Part shown: in pieces, positions 62,012 through 64,000 of the stretch
Position numbering within the stretch: the stretch's first letter is position 1
How the letters are laid out: the number at the start of each line of letters is the position of its first letter
Assembly (NCBI RefSeq): GCF_000308815.1
Contig: NZ_BAFX01000002.1
Coordinates: forward strand, 34,016 to 98,015
Direction: 5' to 3'
Source: Nocardia concava NBRC 100430
GTDB taxonomy: Bacteria; Actinomycetota; Actinomycetes; Mycobacteriales; Mycobacteriaceae
Length of the DNA: 64,000 nt
Notes under the pieces: model-generated
What the model was told of the DNA's origin: nothing
What the model saw: only the letters and a program-made list of their open reading frames with translations
The model's database searches: none
Made by a program: the position numbers and the translations under genes

Positions 62012-64000
62012 GTGATCAATCGGGGGCGCATGCGCTGGATGGCATGCGCCGTGGCGGCGGTATTCCCGCTGGCCGCGGGCACTTTCGTGGGCTGCGGACC
62101 GGCGTCCGCCGCCCCCGAGGCCCCGGCCGCCCCCGCGGCGAGCATCCAGAAGATGACGTGGCTGACCGACCGCCGCGTGGCCGTCTGGGTGAACTCCCCG
62201 GCCTCCGGCGCACCGGTGGAAATCCAGTTGCTGCTGCCGCGCGACTGGAATGCCAAGCCCGATGCCAGGTTCCCGGTCGTCTACATGCTCGACGGCCTGC
62301 GCGCCACCGACGACGAGAACGGCTGGACCAAGGACGCGGGCGCGGCCGGCTTCTACGCCGACAAGAACGCCCTGGTGGTGCTGCCCATCGGCGGCCAGTC
62401 CAGCTTCTACGCCGACTGGCTGGCCCCCGACAACGGCCGCAACTACCAGTGGGAGACCTTCCTGGTCCGGGAGCTCCCGCCGCTGCTGGAGAGCCAGTTC
62501 CGCGCCACCGATGTGCGTGCGGTGGAAGGCCTTTCGATGGGCGGCACCGCGGCCATGATGCTGGCCGCCCGCAATCCCGGCTGGGTCCGCTCGGCCGCCT
62601 CCTACTCCGGGTTTCTCACCCTGACCTCGCTCGGCATGCCGCAGGCGGTCAATTTCGCCATGCACGACGCGGGCGGCTTCGACTCCTCGAAGATGTTCGG
62701 CCCGCCGGGCAGCCCGGCGTGGAAGGAACACGATCCCTACGAGCTGGCCGACAAGCTCAAGGGTGTGGCCCTCTATGTCTCCAGCGGCAACGGCGTCGCG
62801 GGCACCACCGATCCGCTCTCCGACATCCCGGGCATCACCACCAATTACGCGGGCCTCGGCCTGGAGGTGCTGTCCCGGTTGAGCACCCAGAACTTCGTGG
62901 CCAAGCTCGGCAAGCTGAACATCCCGGTCTCGGTGAACTACCGCCCCTCGGGCACCCACACCTGGCCGTACTGGGATTTCGAGATGCGCCAGGCCTGGGC
63001 GCAGACGGCCACCGCGATCGGCGTCGACGCCACCGCCCTGAACTGCAAGGCGGGCGGGGCGATCGGACCGGTGGTGCAGGGCAACGGCTGGCTCGGCGAC
63101 TGCCTCTCCGGCGAATACCAGGTGCCCGGCGGTGTCGCCCAGGACTTCCGCGGCGGCAAGGTGCTCTACTCGCAGGCCACCGGCGCACAGCCGGTGGCGG
63201 GCGCCATCGGTGGCAGCTATGCCGGACTGGGCGGCGCGGCAAGCGGTTTGGGCTTCCCGATCGCGGGTGAGGGCGGACTGCCCGACGGCCGCGGCCGGTT
63301 GCAGCCCTTCCAGCACGGCTCGGTCTACTGGAGTCCGCAGACCGGCGCGCAGGCGGTGCGCGGGGCCATCTTCGACGAATGGTCCAAGCAGGGCTATGAG
63401 CGCGGCCCGGCCGGTTACCCCAACGGCCAGGAGGCGCGCACGCCCCAGAAGGACGGCGTGGTGCAGGGTTTCGAGAACGGGCCCATGTACTTCAGCGCCA
63501 AGACCGGTGCGCATCTGGTGCAGGGCCTGATCCTGGGCAAGTACGGTCAGCTCGGATTCGAGAACAGCCCTTACGGTTTCCCGACCGGGGACGAGAAGGG
63601 ACTGCGCGACTTCGGCCGCTACTCCGCGTTCGAGGGCGGCAATATCTATTGGAGCCCGCTCTCGGGAGCGTGGGGCGTGCGCACCGGCCCGATCATGGAC
63701 GCCTGGGGCGCGACCGGATTCGAGAACGGCCCGCTCGGCTACCCGATCTCGGACGAGGGCCAGCTCCCCGACGGGACGCAGCAGACCTTCCAGGGCGGGA
63801 CCATCACCATTCGCGACGGCAAGGCGACCGCGGCCACCCTCGACGGACGGCCCATCAACATTCCGGGCAGCGAATCTCCCAAGCCGGCTCCGGTCCAACC
63901 ACAGCCCGCCGCACAGCAACCCGCGATCCCGATCCCGGGCCTGCCCGCGATCCCGTTGCCCGCGCCTGCCGCCCCAGCACCGGCGCCCGCGGCCGCGCCC
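62012..64000 (+). CDS. Mycolyltransferase paralogue 8 with several LGFP repeats (runs off the window)
   Basis: 663 codons to the window edge with no stop. GTG 62012 follows GGAG by eight bases. A signal peptide (CAVAAVFPLAAGTFVGCGPASA) precedes the catalytic domain. Its motifs are NSPASGAPVEIQLLLPRDWN, LPIGGQSSFYADW, VEGLSMGGTAAMMLAARNP, Glu in LGLEVLSRLSTQNF and His in SGTHTWPYW. From about residue 350 there are at least four LGFP units of about 50 residues (SGLGFPIAGEG, GPAGYPNGQEA, SPYGFPTGDEK, GPLGYPISDEG) and a fifth partial one. A Pro/Ala-rich tail follows. The layout equals corynebacterial PS1/Cop1. The repeats should anchor the enzyme in the wall. Confidence 0.94.
   Translation, partial: MINRGRMRWMACAVAAVFPLAAGTFVGCGPASAAPEAPAAPAASIQKMTWLTDRRVAVWVNSPASGAPVEIQLLLPRDWNAKPDARFPVVYMLDGLRATDDENGWTKDAGAAGFYADKNALVVLPIGGQSSFYADWLAPDNGRNYQWETFLVRELPPLLESQFRATDVRAVEGLSMGGTAAMMLAARNPGWVRSAASYSGFLTLTSLGMPQAVNFAMHDAGGFDSSKMFGPPGSPAWKEHDPYELADKLKGVALYVSSGNGVAGTTDPLSDIPGITTNYAGLGLEVLSRLSTQNFVAKLGKLNIPVSVNYRPSGTHTWPYWDFEMRQAWAQTATAIGVDATALNCKAGGAIGPVVQGNGWLGDCLSGEYQVPGGVAQDFRGGKVLYSQATGAQPVAGAIGGSYAGLGGAASGLGFPIAGEGGLPDGRGRLQPFQHGSVYWSPQTGAQAVRGAIFDEWSKQGYERGPAGYPNGQEARTPQKDGVVQGFENGPMYFSAKTGAHLVQGLILGKYGQLGFENSPYGFPTGDEKGLRDFGRYSAFEGGNIYWSPLSGAWGVRTGPIMDAWGATGFENGPLGYPISDEGQLPDGTQQTFQGGTITIRDGKATAATLDGRPINIPGSESPKPAPVQPQPAAQQPAIPIPGLPAIPLPAPAAPAPAPAAAP

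Noticed and set aside
61843..63270. A 475-codon plus-strand frame beginning inside the dispersed repeat
   Set aside because: It is a frame-shifted reading of mycolyltransferase 8. The true frame, with signal peptide and triad, starts at GTG 62012 and has no stop before the window end.
61955..63919. A 654-codon open frame antisense to mycolyltransferase 8
   Set aside because: It mirrors the repeat structure of the real gene and has no independent motif or start signal.

Overview
The window is high-GC actinobacterial chromosome from a mycolic-acid-containing organism (Mycobacteriales), most likely Nocardia or a close relative. It carries arabinogalactan galactan and arabinan genes (glf, glfT2, a PAP2 phosphatase, ubiA, aftB) followed by eight antigen-85-type mycolyltransferases, IdeR/DtxR-type iron boxes, a PE/PPE/EspG cassette and many leaderless GTG/ATG starts placed just after a TANNNT -10 element. 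From memory, the gene order follows the M. tuberculosis block from bfrB (Rv3841) back to fbpA/fbpD (Rv3804c-Rv3803c). The Nocardia assignment and all orthology statements are recalled family knowledge, not computed here.

Layout. 1-3.4 kb: iron and envelope genes on the minus strand (ferritin, an LCP ligase, a CPBP protease, an IdeR-boxed DUF2470 protein). 3.5-5.6 kb: small ORF, prephenate dehydratase, phosphoglycerate-mutase-family enzyme. 5.5-7.9 kb: an EspG-PPE-PE cassette inserted into the otherwise conserved block. 8-12.7 kb: zincin-like protein, septum-formation-type membrane protein, GMC oxidoreductase, serS. 12.7-18.7 kb: GGDEF-EAL protein, two transporters, a MauE-thioredoxin fusion and a BP74-like small protein. 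18.7-22 kb: MBL-Rieske enzyme, lipoprotein, PlsC-type acyltransferase.

22-31.5 kb is an accessory stretch: a lower-GC HTH/CYTH pair, small unknowns, an S51 peptidase and an oppBCDA peptide importer. 31.7-38.2 kb returns to envelope genes (HAD phosphatase, large secreted amidase with LGFP repeats, SpoIID-domain protein, acyltransferase-3). 38.2-44.2 kb holds a MarR-controlled exporter and reductase, a secreted S1 protease, a DUF4189 protein, a MerR-TipAS regulator and two related small membrane proteins.

44.3-64 kb is cell-wall assembly. A secreted protein with an internal duplication precedes glf-glfT2-PAP2-ubiA-aftB. These genes overlap or nearly touch, so galactan synthesis, decaprenyl-phosphoribose/arabinose supply and terminal arabinosylation are probably translated as one unit. 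Eight tandem mycolyltransferases follow. They fall into four sequence subgroups; two carry C-terminal LGFP repeats and three carry a linker insertion. Together they would attach mycolates to the arabinan that the upstream operon makes. The eighth runs off the end of the window.

Three copies of a palindromic repeat of about 70 bp are dispersed in the window. One lies in frame inside aftB.
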